Counted from the stretch's first letter, positions 41,645 through 52,507 are shown. The stretch: 64,000 nucleotides of DNA from Micromonospora echinospora (GCF_014203425.1 NZ_JACHJC010000001.1:6403501-6467500); one strand, 5' to 3'. A program made the numbers and translations. The notes: generated from the letters alone by a model not told the origin.

Positions 41645-43066
41645 TCAGATGGCCAGGTCCGGCTCCTCCGGCGCGGTGCCGCGTTCCACCTCGACGCCGA
41701 GCGCCCGCAGGTCCGCCACGAAGTCCGGGTAGCCCCGGTCGACGTGGTGCACGTGCGAGACCTCGGTCAGCCCGTCCGCGCAGAGCCCGGCGATGATCAG
41801 GCCGGCGCCGGCCCGGATGTCGGTCGCGCGTACCGGGGCGCCGGACAGCCGCTCCCGGCCGCACACCAGCGCGTGGTGGCCGTCGGTACGGATCTCCGCG
41901 CCCAGCCGCATCATCTCGTTGGCGAACATGAACCGGCCGTCGAAGATGTTCTCGGTGATCAGCGAGCCGCCCTCGCTGACCGCCGCCAGCCCGATCGCCA
42001 TCGGCAGCAGGTCGGTGGCGAAGCCCGGGTACGGCAGCGTCACCACGTCCACCGCCCGGGGGCGGTCGTCCATCCGTACCCGGAAGGCGTCGCCCCGGGT
42101 CTCCACCAGGCCGCCGGCCGCGACAAGCTTGTCCAGCGCGACCTCCAGGTACGCCGGGTCCAGGCCGGTCACCGTCACGTCGCCGCGGGTCATCGCGGCG
42201 GCGAACGCCCAGGTGCCGGCCACGATCCGGTCCCCCACCGTGGCGTGCCGGACCGGCCGCAGCTCGGGTACGCCGACGATGTGCAGCGTCGACGTGCCGG
42301 CCCCTTCGATCCGGGCGCCCATGTTGTTCAGCATCGTGCAGATGTCGACGATCTCCGGCTCCCGGGCCGCGTTGTCGATCGTCGTGGCGCCCCGGGCCAG
42401 CACCGCCGCCATGACCAGGTTCTCGGTCGCGCCCACGCTCGGGAAGTCCAGCAGGATGTCGGCGCCGTGCAGCCCGTCCGGGGCCTCGGCGATGACGAAG
42501 CCGTGCTCACCGGAGATCTCCGCGCCCATCCGGGCCAGCCCGGCGATGTGCATGTCCAGGCCGCGTGAGCCGATCGCGTCGCCGCCCGGGTGGGCCACCC
42601 GGACGTACCCCCGGCGGGCCAACAGCGGGCCGAGCACGCAGATCGACGCGCGCAGCCGCCGCACCAGGTCGTAGTCGGCCTCCGCGCCCGGCCGTTCCGG
42701 CACGTCGATGAGCACCGAGCGGGACCGCTCCACACCGCCGTGGGCCACCATCGGGTCGACCGGGTCGTCCGGGCCGAAACGTACGCCGCAGCCGAGCCGC
42801 CGCAGCACCTCGCCCATGATCGCGATGTCGGTGATCCGGGGCACGTTGGTGATCAGGCTGCGGCCGGGCGCGAGCAACGCGGCGGCCATCAGCTTCAGCG
42901 CGGAGTTCTTCGCACCCACCACGTGCACGGCACCGGCGAGCCGGGCGTCACCGCGTACCCGGATGACGTCGACGTCGTTGAGGGCCGGATCTCCCGCGTC
43001 CCCCGGCCCTACCGGGCTCGGCCGGGCCGGGATGGTCAGGTCGGGTATCCGTAGGCTGTGCGTCAT
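41645..43066 (-). CDS. murA: UDP-GlcNAc 1-carboxyvinyltransferase (MurA) with Asp at the Cys115 position
   Basis: 473 residues. The ATG at 43066 has AGGTGG 8 nt upstream. An N-terminal extension of about 30 residues precedes the EPSP-synthase-like fold, recognised by [55 protein letters not shown] and [20 protein letters not shown]. The catalytic loop reads [15 protein letters not shown]: Asp163 replaces the Cys found at position 115 in E. coli. As known for mycobacterial and chlamydial MurA, Asp keeps the enolpyruvyl transfer but removes the fosfomycin target. The role is the first committed step of peptidoglycan synthesis, unless it is a second MurA-like copy. Confidence 0.9.
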   Translation of the reverse strand: MTHSLRIPDLTIPARPSPVGPGDAGDPALNDVDVIRVRGDARLAGAVHVVGAKNSALKLMAAALLAPGRSLITNVPRITDIAIMGEVLRRLGCGVRFGPDDPVDPMVAHGGVERSRSVLIDVPERPGAEADYDLVRRLRASICVLGPLLARRGYVRVAHPGGDAIGSRGLDMHIAGLARMGAEISGEHGFVIAEAPDGLHGADILLDFPSVGATENLVMAAVLARGATTIDNAAREPEIVDICTMLNNMGARIEGAGTSTLHIVGVPELRPVRHATVGDRIVAGTWAFAAAMTRGDVTVTGLDPAYLEVALDKLVAAGGLVETRGDAFRVRMDDRPRAVDVVTLPYPGFATDLLPMAIGLAAVSEGGSLITENIFDGRFMFANEMMRLGAEIRTDGHHALVCGRERLSGAPVRATDIRAGAGLIIAGLCADGLTEVSHVHHVDRGYPDFVADLRALGVEVERGTAPEEPDLAI

Positions 43067-43637
43067 GGCCGTCCACCTCACGCGCATCTACACCAAGGCC
43101 GGCGACGCCGGCATGACCAGGCTGAGCAACAACGAGCAGGTGCCGAAGACCGATCCGCGCATCGCCGCGTACGCGGACGTGGACGAGTGCAACGCCTCGA
43201 TCGGCGTCGCGCTCGCCCTGGGGCAGCTCTCCGACGAGCTGCGAGCTGTGCTGGAATCCGTGCAGAACGACATGTTCGACGTCGGCGCGGACCTGGCGAC
43301 GCCGGTGGAGCCGGACCCGAAGTACCCGCCGCTGCGGGTGACCGAGGAGTACGTCGAGTGCCTCGAGGGCTGGTGCGACGAGTACAACGCGCGCCTGAGC
43401 AAGCTCGACTCCTTCATCCTCCCCGGCGGCACCGCGGGCGCGGCACTGCTGCACGTGGCACGGACGACCGCCCGGCGCGCCGAGCGTGCGGCATGGGCGC
43501 TGGTCGCACACGACCCCGATCGGACCAGTCCCCTGCCGGCCAAGTATCTCAACCGGCTCTCCGATTTGCTCTTTATCCTGTCAAGAACGGCAAATCCGGA
43601 CGGCGACGTGCTATGGGTTCCGGGCGGGAAGCGCTGA
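43065..43637 (+). CDS. PduO-type cob(I)alamin adenosyltransferase
   Basis: 190 residues, ATG at 43065. Motifs are [18 protein letters not shown] (ATP site), [40 protein letters not shown] and [14 protein letters not shown]. The enzyme adenosylates cob(I)alamin to coenzyme B12, which the mutase encoded at 30343 needs, with MeaB (10578) as the loading chaperone. Its start codon overlaps the murA start on the other strand by two bases. It ends in a strong bidirectional terminator. Confidence 0.93.
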   Translation: MAVHLTRIYTKAGDAGMTRLSNNEQVPKTDPRIAAYADVDECNASIGVALALGQLSDELRAVLESVQNDMFDVGADLATPVEPDPKYPPLRVTEEYVECLEGWCDEYNARLSKLDSFILPGGTAGAALLHVARTTARRAERAAWALVAHDPDRTSPLPAKYLNRLSDLLFILSRTANPDGDVLWVPGGKR

Positions 43638-43722
43638 TCATCCGCATCACGTGGAGGGCTGGGTACCCGGCCTGACGCCGGCCAGTCCTTCGCGGGGCCG
43701 GCTTCTCGCCGAGCTTTTGGAT

Positions 43723-43768
43723 ACGTGAAAGGCCGGCACCCCGTCTTGGGGGTGCCGGCCTTTCACGT
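43723..43768. terminator. Bidirectional terminator
   Basis: Perfect 20-bp stem (43723-43742 with 43749-43768) and a 6-nt loop. The stem centre is GGCCGGCACCCC / GGGGTGCCGGCC, flanked by AAA and TTT runs that serve both directions. It lies between the convergent adenosyltransferase and lysozyme-like genes. Confidence 0.92.
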
Positions 43769-43775
43769 GTGTCTG

Positions 43776-44351
43776 TTACTTGTTCCAGTGTGCGGCGACG
43801 AGGTCGGCGGCCTGCTGCTCCCACTGGGCGTAGTGGTCGGGGTAGGCGGAGACCTGGACGGTCTGGGCGGCCTTGGTCAGTGGCATGTCCTGCCAGCCGT
43901 CGACCTGCTTCAGACCCTTCAGGAACGCGGTGGTGGAGTATTCGGGGTCGGTGATCTGCTCGACCGTGCCCCACCCGCTGGAGGGGCGCTGCTGGAACAG
44001 GCCCTGCGAGTCGTGGTCGTTGCGGTCACCGAGGTGGCCGAGGTTCTCCAGCTTCGACTCCTGCAACGCGGTGGCGATGGAGACGACGGCGGCGCGTTCG
44101 TCCATGCCGGCCTTCTTCGTGGCCGCGATGATCGCCTTCACATTCGCGGTCTGCTCGTCGTTCAACTCGATGCGCGACTGGTTGCCCTGCACACCGTGCG
44201 GGATCAGCTTGTCCGACTGGACGGTGGCCGTGACCGGCTTGGCGTTGGCCGTGGTGTCAGCCGCGTGCGCGGCGACCGGGCCGGCGAACACGCCACCGGT
44301 GAAGGCCAGACCAGCAATACCCAGGACGCTCTTACGCAGAATCGTGTTCAT
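43776..44351 (-). CDS. Secreted lysozyme-like (transglycosylase-fold) protein
   Basis: 191 residues. The signal peptide MNTILRKSVLGIAGLAFTGG is cleaved near AAHA-AD. The mature part has a region of about 40 residues of unknown function, then KAIIAATKKAGMDERAAVVS, ATALQESKLENLGHLGDRND and DSQGLFQQRPSSGWGTVEQI. These match the actinobacterial lysozyme-like family in which the Glu of QES is catalytic. It probably cuts or binds peptidoglycan. The upstream gap is the 1-kb repeat island; I looked for a c-di-AMP riboswitch there and could not support one. Confidence 0.8.
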   Translation of the reverse strand: MNTILRKSVLGIAGLAFTGGVFAGPVAAHAADTTANAKPVTATVQSDKLIPHGVQGNQSRIELNDEQTANVKAIIAATKKAGMDERAAVVSIATALQESKLENLGHLGDRNDHDSQGLFQQRPSSGWGTVEQITDPEYSTTAFLKGLKQVDGWQDMPLTKAAQTVQVSAYPDHYAQWEQQAADLVAAHWNK

Positions 44352-44490
44352 GATGGGGCTCCATTCGGGGGATCGACGCCCACACCGACAGGGGGTTCGG
44401 CGCGGGTGCGAGCACCGTCAGGCGCTCAACAGAAGTCTTCGCGGGGGATCTCGGCTGCTCGCGGGGCGCGGGGGGCCTCGGCGCGGCGCC

Positions 44491-44615
44491 GGAAGGATGT
44501 CCAACGACCGGCGGCCCGGCGTCATTCCCGGGCACCTCGCGCCACCGGCGGGGCGGCGCGGGTTCACGTCGTCGGAACCATGCTCAACGACCGACCGGGC
44601 GAGATGATTCCCGGC
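44491..44615. repeat. Imperfect direct repeat with 83-nt period
   Basis: Two 42-nt units, 44491-44532 and 44574-44615, agree at about 29 of 42 positions. Shared blocks are GGAA, ATG, CAACGACCG and ATTCCCGG. The segment between them is GC-rich. I do not recognise the element. Confidence 0.6.
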
Positions 44616-44795
44616 TTGCGGATGCCGCCTCGCTCGGGGAGCGAGCCGTTGCTCGGTCGTTCACCCGGTTACAACGCCCCGCACCTGCCCACGATTCCGC
44701 CACCAGAGTGCCGCCCACCACCCCCCGAACCGGACACCCACCCCACACACGCCAGATCTTCACCGCGCCCAGCCGGGCACCTCACTCTGCGCTCC

Positions 44796-44854
44796 GTGAT
44801 CAAGGAGATTGCGGCACCTCCAGCGACCACGAGGGCCACAAACTCCTTGATCAC
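44796..44854. repeat. GATC-type intergenic palindrome, copy 3
   Basis: Arms GTGATCAAGGAGATTGCGGC (44796-44815) and GCCACAAACTCCTTGATCAC (44835-44854) are complementary at 17 of 20 positions, including a perfect outer 12 bp, around a 19-nt spacer. Confidence 0.75.
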
Positions 44855-44887
44855 CCCTGAAGAGGCCCTCTCCCGGCACCCACCACA

Positions 44888-44952
44888 GGGTTGATCATGA
44901 GGTTAGCGGCGACAAAACGGACACCGAGCGCCGCCAAGTTCATGATCAACCC
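44888..44952. repeat. GATC-type intergenic palindrome, copy 4
   Basis: The left arm GGGTTGATCATGAGGTTAGC continues GGCG (44888-44911), and the right arm 44929-44952 complements it except at three positions. Loop start GACAAAA and arm sequence match copy 2 at 26251 (GATCATGACGTTGGCGGCG, loop ACAAAT). Confidence 0.8.
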
Positions 44953-45026
44953 GGCCGGGCGAGAGCAGGTCGGGGCGTAGCGGGCATCGGGAGCCACCCG
45001 AGCCTTCCGATCCCGTGGCGACTCAA

Positions 45027-45096
45027 CGATCTTGGAGTTGTGGCACCTCGCGAACCTCGCTAAACCGGCATCGCGGGCGCCACAACTCCAAGATCG
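45027..45096. repeat. GATC-type intergenic palindrome, copy 5
   Basis: Perfect 18-bp arms CGATCTTGGAGTTGTGGC (45027-45044) and GCCACAACTCCAAGATCG (45079-45096) with a 34-nt loop. It is close in sequence to copy 1 at 4108. Confidence 0.85.
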
Positions 45097-45355
45097 ACGC
45101 TCAGAAGAGGGCTGCCCAGCACGCGCAGCCGAACTGGACGGGACCCGGGCAGCGGGTCCAACCGAGGATCAAAAGCTCGCCAGGCCCCACCAAGGTGTGG
45201 GAGCGCCGCCACTTCGGGGAGGTAGGCGTATCCCAGGCGCTGCGACACCGCCACTTCGGCGAGGTGGAGTCGATCAAGGAGCGGGGACCGCGGGGAGCCC
45301 GGCGACTCAGGGCCGAACGACGGCCAGGCGAACAGGCGAAAGCGTGAGGCCAGGG

Positions 45356-45811
45356 TCAGGCGGCGGGCCAGTCCTGGGAGGCCAGACGCGGCGAGGCCGC
45401 CCCGGGTGGGGCGGCCTCGAGCCAGGACAGGAATCCGGTGACCGTGGAACGCGCCATGGCGATCTCGACCGGCGCGTGGTGGCTGGTACAGCGCAGGATC
45501 ACCCACTCGGCGGGCATCGACATGCGCTCCTGGCCCTCGGGCAGCCGGCGTCGCTCGACCGCCAACCCTTCGCGGGAGAGCACCCGCTTGGGGCGCAGCG
45601 CGAAGCTGAACATGCGGTACCAGCGAAGTTCGTCGCCGACGAAGCGACCGAACCCGGGCGACCAGCCACGACCGTCGAGCATCGTGGAGACGCGGACGCT
45701 CAGCCGGATGGTGCCACCACTACGGGTGAACAGTGCCCGCCGGATGAAGAGGATCAGAATGGCGACGACGATTACCGCTACGCCGATTCCGAACCCTTCG
45801 ACGATCTCCAT
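45356..45811 (-). CDS. DUF2550 membrane protein
   Basis: 151 residues. A single N-terminal membrane helix (FGIGVAVIVVAILILFI) is followed by a cytoplasmic domain with SVRVSTMLDGRGWSPGFGRF, ELRWYRMFSFALRPKRVLSR and EWVILRCTSHHAPVEIAMAR. DUF2550 genes typically sit directly after atpC in actinobacteria, as here with a 12-nt gap. The function is unknown. Linkage to the ATP synthase genes is conserved, but no role in the complex has been shown to my knowledge. Confidence 0.88.
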   Translation of the reverse strand: MEIVEGFGIGVAVIVVAILILFIRRALFTRSGGTIRLSVRVSTMLDGRGWSPGFGRFVGDELRWYRMFSFALRPKRVLSREGLAVERRRLPEGQERMSMPAEWVILRCTSHHAPVEIAMARSTVTGFLSWLEAAPPGAASPRLASQDWPAA

Positions 45812-45823
45812 CGGCGGGTCGGC

Positions 45824-46102
45824 TCAGCGGGCCGGAGTGGCGGGGGTCGCGCTCTCGGCGAGCACCGTGACGCCCTCGCCGGTCACCGACAGGAAGCCGC
45901 CGGGTACGTCGTAGACGACCTGCTGGCCACCGGCCTGCTTGATGCGTACCTGGCTGGGCTCCGCGAGCTGGCCGAGCAGCGGTGCGTGCCCCGGCAGCAC
46001 ACCGAGCTCACCCTCGGTCGTCCGCGCGACGACCATTTCGGCCTCGCCGGTCCAGACCTTCTCCTCGACGGCTACGAGCTCGACGTGAAGCTGCTGTGCC
46101 AC
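45824..46102 (-). CDS. atpC: ATP synthase F1 epsilon subunit, short form
   Basis: 92 residues. The N-terminal beta-sandwich is intact: LHVELVAVEEKVWTGEAEMV, VARTTEGELGVLPGHAPLLG and VPGGFLSVTGEGVTVLAES. The usual C-terminal two-helix domain (about 35-45 residues), which inhibits ATP hydrolysis in other bacteria, is absent; the stop follows ATPATPAR and the next gene starts 12 nt later. The gene is separated from atpD by an LCP gene and a terminator and so must be transcribed from another promoter. Confidence 0.93.
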   Translation of the reverse strand: MAQQLHVELVAVEEKVWTGEAEMVVARTTEGELGVLPGHAPLLGQLAEPSQVRIKQAGGQQVVYDVPGGFLSVTGEGVTVLAESATPATPAR

Positions 46103-46211
46103 GCTGTCTCCTTGCTGCGGCGGCGGATTGCCGAAAGTCTAGTCGCGCCCCCGCGGCCCACCCAACGCGGGTGGTGAGACCCGGACCACCACGGCCCCGC
46201 ACCCGCTCAGG

Positions 46212-47351
46212 CTACTTGGTCTTCTGAATGAAGTCGGGGTGCTCCAGGAGGAAAGCGTCGAGCTGTTCGGTACGCAGAGCGGTGAAGAAGTCCTCCGCCG
46301 GTTCGAGCAGCTGCTCACCCCGGTACGCGTTGCCGGTGCCGATCGACCCACCCGGCAGCTTGATCGTCTCGATCGCGTTGGGGCGGATGTCCTTGAGCGC
46401 CAGCCCGAAGTCCACCACGCTGTTGCCGCGCCCGTTGAAGACCAGCGACTTGCCGGCCGCCCGCAACACCCGGTCGAGCTTGACCGGGTTGGTCACCACG
46501 TCGGCGCTGAACGCCTGGCTCGCCATCGCCTTGACGAACTGCTGCTGGTGCCGCTGCCGGCCGTAGTCGCCGTCGGGCACGCCGTTCTTCGGGTAGCGCT
46601 GCCGGACGTAGTCCAGCGCCTGCCAGCCTTCGAGGTGGGCGTTGCCCTTCTTGTACACCGCCTGCGGCCCGAGGTAGCCGCCGCCACCGGGCCTGAGCTG
46701 GCGGGGCGTGCCGTCCGGCTGGAGGTGTTCGGAGCGCACCTCCCGCTCGATGTACATGTCGACGCCGCCCATGGCGTCGACGATCTTCTTGAAGCCACTG
46801 AAGTTGATGATCGCGCCGGCGTCGAAGCGCTTGATGCCGGTGACCCCCTGCACGGTCTTGCCGAGCAGCTCGAAGCCCTGCGCGGTGCTCGGGTTCTGCC
46901 CCGGCACGTTGCTGCCGTGCGACATGGCGGCGTTGAGCCGGTCGTTGCCGCCGGAGTAGTCGGCCTTCGGGAAGGCCGGGATGTCCACCCGCAGGTCGCG
47001 CGGGAGCGAGAAGAGGTAACCCCGGTCCATGCTGGTTGGCACGTGCAGCACCATGATCGAGTCGGCGAGCGGCCGGGCGGTCGACGTACGCGGGTCGACG
47101 CCGACGAGCAGGATGTTGAGCGGGCCCTTGATGTTGCTCTTCTTCTCGTTGGCGCCGGCGGCCTGGTCGCCGAAGAGGTCAGCCTTGCCGACCGATCCCT
47201 CGTAGCGGGCGACCAGGGCGCGGGAGCCGATCAGCACGGAGCCGCTGAGCACCACCATGACGATGCCCAGGATCGTGCAGACGCGGGCCCACCGGGGCAC
47301 GCCGCGCCATCGGGACCGCTTGCCGCGGTCAGTGCCGCCCTTACCGCCCAC
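46212..47351 (-). CDS. LytR-CpsA-Psr (LCP) family cell-wall glycopolymer ligase
   Basis: 379 residues. I take the GTG at 47351, because TTGGAG lies 6 nt upstream of it; for the in-frame ATG at 47357 the same TTGGAG would be immediately adjacent. A basic cytoplasmic start and one membrane helix (VCTILGIVMVVLSGSVLIGS) precede the LCP domain. That domain shows NILLVGVDPRTSTARPLADS, GYLFSLPRDLRVDIPAF, FDAGAIINFSGFKKIVDAMG and ALDYVRQRYPKNGVPDGDYG, which include the Arg/Asp residues that hold the polyprenyl pyrophosphate. LCP enzymes attach teichoic acid or polysaccharide to peptidoglycan. It lies inside the ATP synthase locus between atpD and atpC. Confidence 0.9.
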   Translation of the reverse strand: MGGKGGTDRGKRSRWRGVPRWARVCTILGIVMVVLSGSVLIGSRALVARYEGSVGKADLFGDQAAGANEKKSNIKGPLNILLVGVDPRTSTARPLADSIMVLHVPTSMDRGYLFSLPRDLRVDIPAFPKADYSGGNDRLNAAMSHGSNVPGQNPSTAQGFELLGKTVQGVTGIKRFDAGAIINFSGFKKIVDAMGGVDMYIEREVRSEHLQPDGTPRQLRPGGGGYLGPQAVYKKGNAHLEGWQALDYVRQRYPKNGVPDGDYGRQRHQQQFVKAMASQAFSADVVTNPVKLDRVLRAAGKSLVFNGRGNSVVDFGLALKDIRPNAIETIKLPGGSIGTGNAYRGEQLLEPAEDFFTALRTEQLDAFLLEHPDFIQKTK

Positions 47352-47516
47352 GAGCATCTCCAATCGTCGCGCCCACGGGTAAGAGACGGGCGCGGGGGTC
47401 CGTTTGGTTGCAGAGATCAACGGCCGGGATGTGAAGTCGTGTCAGGAACGGTACCGCGCGATCCGGCGAACCGCTTGCCGGAGAACCGGGCATCTGGTAG
47501 TGCAGTGGCCCGAAAC

Positions 47517-47556
47517 GGCGAGGGCCGCCCCGGCTTTCGCCGGGACGGCCCTCGCC
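47517..47556 (-). terminator. Terminator after atpD
   Basis: 18-bp stem (47517-47534 with 47539-47556; one mismatch; arm begins GGCGAGGGCCG) with a 4-nt loop, 16 nt beyond the atpD stop. The minus strand then reads GTTTCG. It marks the end of the main atp transcript before the LCP gene and atpC. Confidence 0.85.
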
Positions 47557-47571
47557 TGTGTGAGCGGGCTC

Positions 47572-49946
<2,375 letters not shown>

Positions 49947-49950
49947 CGGA

Positions 49951-51600
49951 TCAGCTCTCGGCCGGGCGGTCGACGCCGTCGCGCAGGCGGGTCACCGTCT
50001 CGCGGGACTGCTCACCCTCCAACGGCTTGGCCGGCGCCTCGTTGATCCGGACCTCGTCCTCCTTGCCCAGGAAGAGCTGCTTGAACTCGGCGATGGCCGA
50101 GTCGAGCGAGGCGATGATGTCGTCGCCCCACTTGTGGTCGGCGATCGAGGCCAGGACGCCCTCGTGCTTGTGCCGCAGGTACTGCAGGAACTCCGACTCG
50201 AAGCGGCGGACCTCGCCGACCGGGACGTCGTCCAGCTTGCCCTCGGTGCCGGCCCAGACGGAGACGACCTGCTCCTGCACCGGGTACGGCGAGTAGTTCG
50301 GCTGCTTGAGCAGCTCGACCAGCCGGGAACCGCGGTCCAGCTGGGCCCGGGAGGCCCGGTCCAGGTCGGAGGCGAAGGCGGCGAACGCCTCCAGCTCGCG
50401 GTACTGGGCCAGGTTCAGCCGCAGCGAGCCGGCGACCTTCTTCATCGGCTTCACCTGCGCGGCGCCACCGACCCGGGAGACCGAGGTGCCGACGTTGATG
50501 GCCGGCCGGACGCCCTGGTTGAACAGGTCGGTCTCGAGGAAGATCTGGCCGTCGGTGATGGAGATGACGTTGGTCGGGATGAACGCCGAGATGTCGTTCG
50601 CCTTGGTCTCGATGATCGGCAGGCCGGTCATCGAGCCGCCACCCAGCTCGTCGGAGAGCTTGGCGCAGCGCTCCAGCAGACGCGAGTGCAGGTAGAAGAC
50701 GTCACCCGGGTAGGCCTCACGGCCCGGCGGGCGGCGCAGCAGCAGCGACACGGCCCGGTACGCCTCGGCCTGCTTGCTCAGGTCGTCGAAGACGATCAGG
50801 ACGTGCTTGCCGCCGTACATCCAGTGCTGCCCGATGGACGAGCCGGTGTACGGGGCGAGGTACTTGAAGCCGGCCGGGTCGGAGGCCGGGGAGGCGACGA
50901 TGGTGGTGTACTCCATCGCGCCCGCCGCCTCCAGCGTCCCCTTGATGGAGGCGATGGTGGAGGCCTTCTGGCCGATCGCGACGTAGATGCAGCGGACCTG
51001 CTTCTTCGGGTCGCCGGAGCGCCAGTTCTCGCGCTGGTTGAGGATCGTGTCCAGCGCGACAGTGGTCTTGCCGGTCTTCCGGTCACCGATGATCAGCTGA
51101 CGCTGGCCGCGGCCGATCGGGGTCATCGCGTCGATGGCCTTGATGCCGGTCTGCAGCGGCTCGTCGACCGACTTGCGGGACATCACGTTCGGGGCCTGGA
51201 GTTCCAGCTCGCGGTAGCCCTCGTTGGCGATGTCACCGATGCCGTCGATGGGCTCGCCGAGCGCGTTGACCACGCGGCCGAGGAACGCGTCACCGACCGG
51301 CACGGAGAGCACCCGGCCGGTGCGCTTGACGCGCTGACCCTCTTCGATCCCGCCGAAGTCACCGAGGACGACGACACCGATCTCCCGGACGTCGAGGTTC
51401 AGCGCCACACCGAGCGTGCCGTCCTCGAACTCCAGGAGCTCGTTGGTCATGGTCGAGGGGAGCCCCTCGACGTGGGCAATGCCGTCGCCGGCATCGGCGA
51501 CGGTGCCGACCTCCTCGCGGGAGACGTCGGCCGTGTAGGAGGAGACGTAGCGCTCCAGGGCGCCGCGGATCTCCTCCGTCGAGATGGTCAGCTCGGCCAT
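49951..51600 (-). CDS. atpA: ATP synthase F1 alpha subunit
   Basis: 549 residues. The nucleotide-binding loop is [16 protein letters not shown], preceded by [40 protein letters not shown] is the Walker B region and [20 protein letters not shown] carries the alpha arginine finger. The C-terminal extension (about 30 residues past the E. coli end) is typical of actinobacteria, where it helps suppress ATP hydrolysis. It lies between atpH (85-nt gap) and atpG (4-nt gap). Confidence 0.97.
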   Translation of the reverse strand: MAELTISTEEIRGALERYVSSYTADVSREEVGTVADAGDGIAHVEGLPSTMTNELLEFEDGTLGVALNLDVREIGVVVLGDFGGIEEGQRVKRTGRVLSVPVGDAFLGRVVNALGEPIDGIGDIANEGYRELELQAPNVMSRKSVDEPLQTGIKAIDAMTPIGRGQRQLIIGDRKTGKTTVALDTILNQRENWRSGDPKKQVRCIYVAIGQKASTIASIKGTLEAAGAMEYTTIVASPASDPAGFKYLAPYTGSSIGQHWMYGGKHVLIVFDDLSKQAEAYRAVSLLLRRPPGREAYPGDVFYLHSRLLERCAKLSDELGGGSMTGLPIIETKANDISAFIPTNVISITDGQIFLETDLFNQGVRPAINVGTSVSRVGGAAQVKPMKKVAGSLRLNLAQYRELEAFAAFASDLDRASRAQLDRGSRLVELLKQPNYSPYPVQEQVVSVWAGTEGKLDDVPVGEVRRFESEFLQYLRHKHEGVLASIADHKWGDDIIASLDSAIAEFKQLFLGKEDEVRINEAPAKPLEGEQSRETVTRLRDGVDRPAES

Positions 51601-51685
51601 CCTCTGCTTCCTTAAGTATCAGGGGCCCGGGATACCTAGTACCGACCGGTCCGATGGCGTCGAATCAGGGCTGCTAAGACGCTGG

Positions 51686-52507
51686 TCAGCGCTTCGCGAG
51701 CGCGTTGCGGGTCTCGTTGATGCGGCGCAGGACGGTGCCGTCGTACAGGTCGGAGCCGACCTGTACGCGCGCTCCGCCGAGCACGTCGGGGTCGACCGTC
51801 TGCTTGACGGAGACCTCCCGACCGTACATCTCCGAGAGGCGGGCACCGAGGCGTCGCTCCTCGTCCTCGGTCAGCGCGGCCGCCACGGTCACGTACGCGA
51901 CCTGACGGTCCCGCCGGTCGGCGGCCAGCTCGACGAGCCGGGTGAGCGCACCGGTGAAGGAACGTCCCCCGAAACCGGCGAGCGCGGCCTCGACGAGGCT
52001 GACGGTGACCGGCTGGGCCTTGCCGGAGAGCAACTGCCGGGCCAGTTCGGCCCGGCGCTCGACCGAGGCCATCGGGTCGGAGAGCGCGTTCGACAGCTCG
52101 GCGGAACCACCGACGACCTGCCCGAAGCGGAACAGCTCGTCCTCCACCTCGCCCAGGTCTCCGGACAGGTCCGCGCTGGCGAGCAGCGCTTCCACGCCGA
52201 GGCGCTCGACACCGTCGAGCAGCTCGGACGGGACCGACCAGCGGCCGGAGACCAGCGTGGCGAGCAGGTCGAGCGCTTCCGCGCCGATCCGGCCGCGCAG
52301 CATGTCACCGAGCAGGCCGGACCGGTCGGCGCCGGTCCGGGCCGGGTCGGAGAGCGCCCGGCGCAGCCGCGGCTCACGCCGCAGCAGGGTGGCGACGGAG
52401 AGGATGTCGTCGGCGGTGGAGGCCACCGCCGACGGCTCCGCGCCGCGGACGTACGCGTCGAGGCGCTCGGCCCCGGCCCGGTACGACTCCCGGCTGGCGG
52501 CCTGCAT
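51686..52507 (-). CDS. atpH: ATP synthase F1 delta subunit
   Basis: 273 residues, longer than the roughly 180 of E. coli, as usual in actinobacteria. An N-terminal helical part (ASRESYRAGAERLDAYVRGA) is followed by the OSCP-like domain. The C-terminal signature is VAYVTVAAALTEDEERRLGA with VKQTVDPDVLGGARVQVGSD. The ATG overlaps the atpF stop by one base (TGATG). It is not fused to a b-type membrane segment, unlike the mycobacterial b-delta protein. Confidence 0.94.
   Translation of the reverse strand: MQAASRESYRAGAERLDAYVRGAEPSAVASTADDILSVATLLRREPRLRRALSDPARTGADRSGLLGDMLRGRIGAEALDLLATLVSGRWSVPSELLDGVERLGVEALLASADLSGDLGEVEDELFRFGQVVGGSAELSNALSDPMASVERRAELARQLLSGKAQPVTVSLVEAALAGFGGRSFTGALTRLVELAADRRDRQVAYVTVAAALTEDEERRLGARLSEMYGREVSVKQTVDPDVLGGARVQVGSDLYDGTVLRRINETRNALAKR

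Larger units (their letters stand above)
44352..45355. other. 1-kb gene-free repeat island
   Basis: No open frame here has a convincing start, homology pattern or codon use. The interval holds an 83-nt-period imperfect direct repeat (44491-44532 and 44574-44615), three GATC-type palindromes (44796, 44888, 45027), a small CTCGCTC/GAGCGAG hairpin near 44628-44644, and two half-units of the CCACTTCGG element (about 45205 and 45249). Promoters for the lysozyme-like gene must lie at its left end. Confidence 0.7.

Noticed and set aside
44352..44700. Possible c-di-AMP (ydaO-type) riboswitch upstream of the secreted lysozyme-like gene
   Set aside because: Actinobacterial wall-hydrolase genes often have one, but I could not align the conserved ydaO blocks to the leader; the repeats present do not form that fold by eye.
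45015..45347. Plus-strand 110-codon frame in the repeat island
   Set aside because: It is formed largely by palindrome sequence and has no plausible start or domain.
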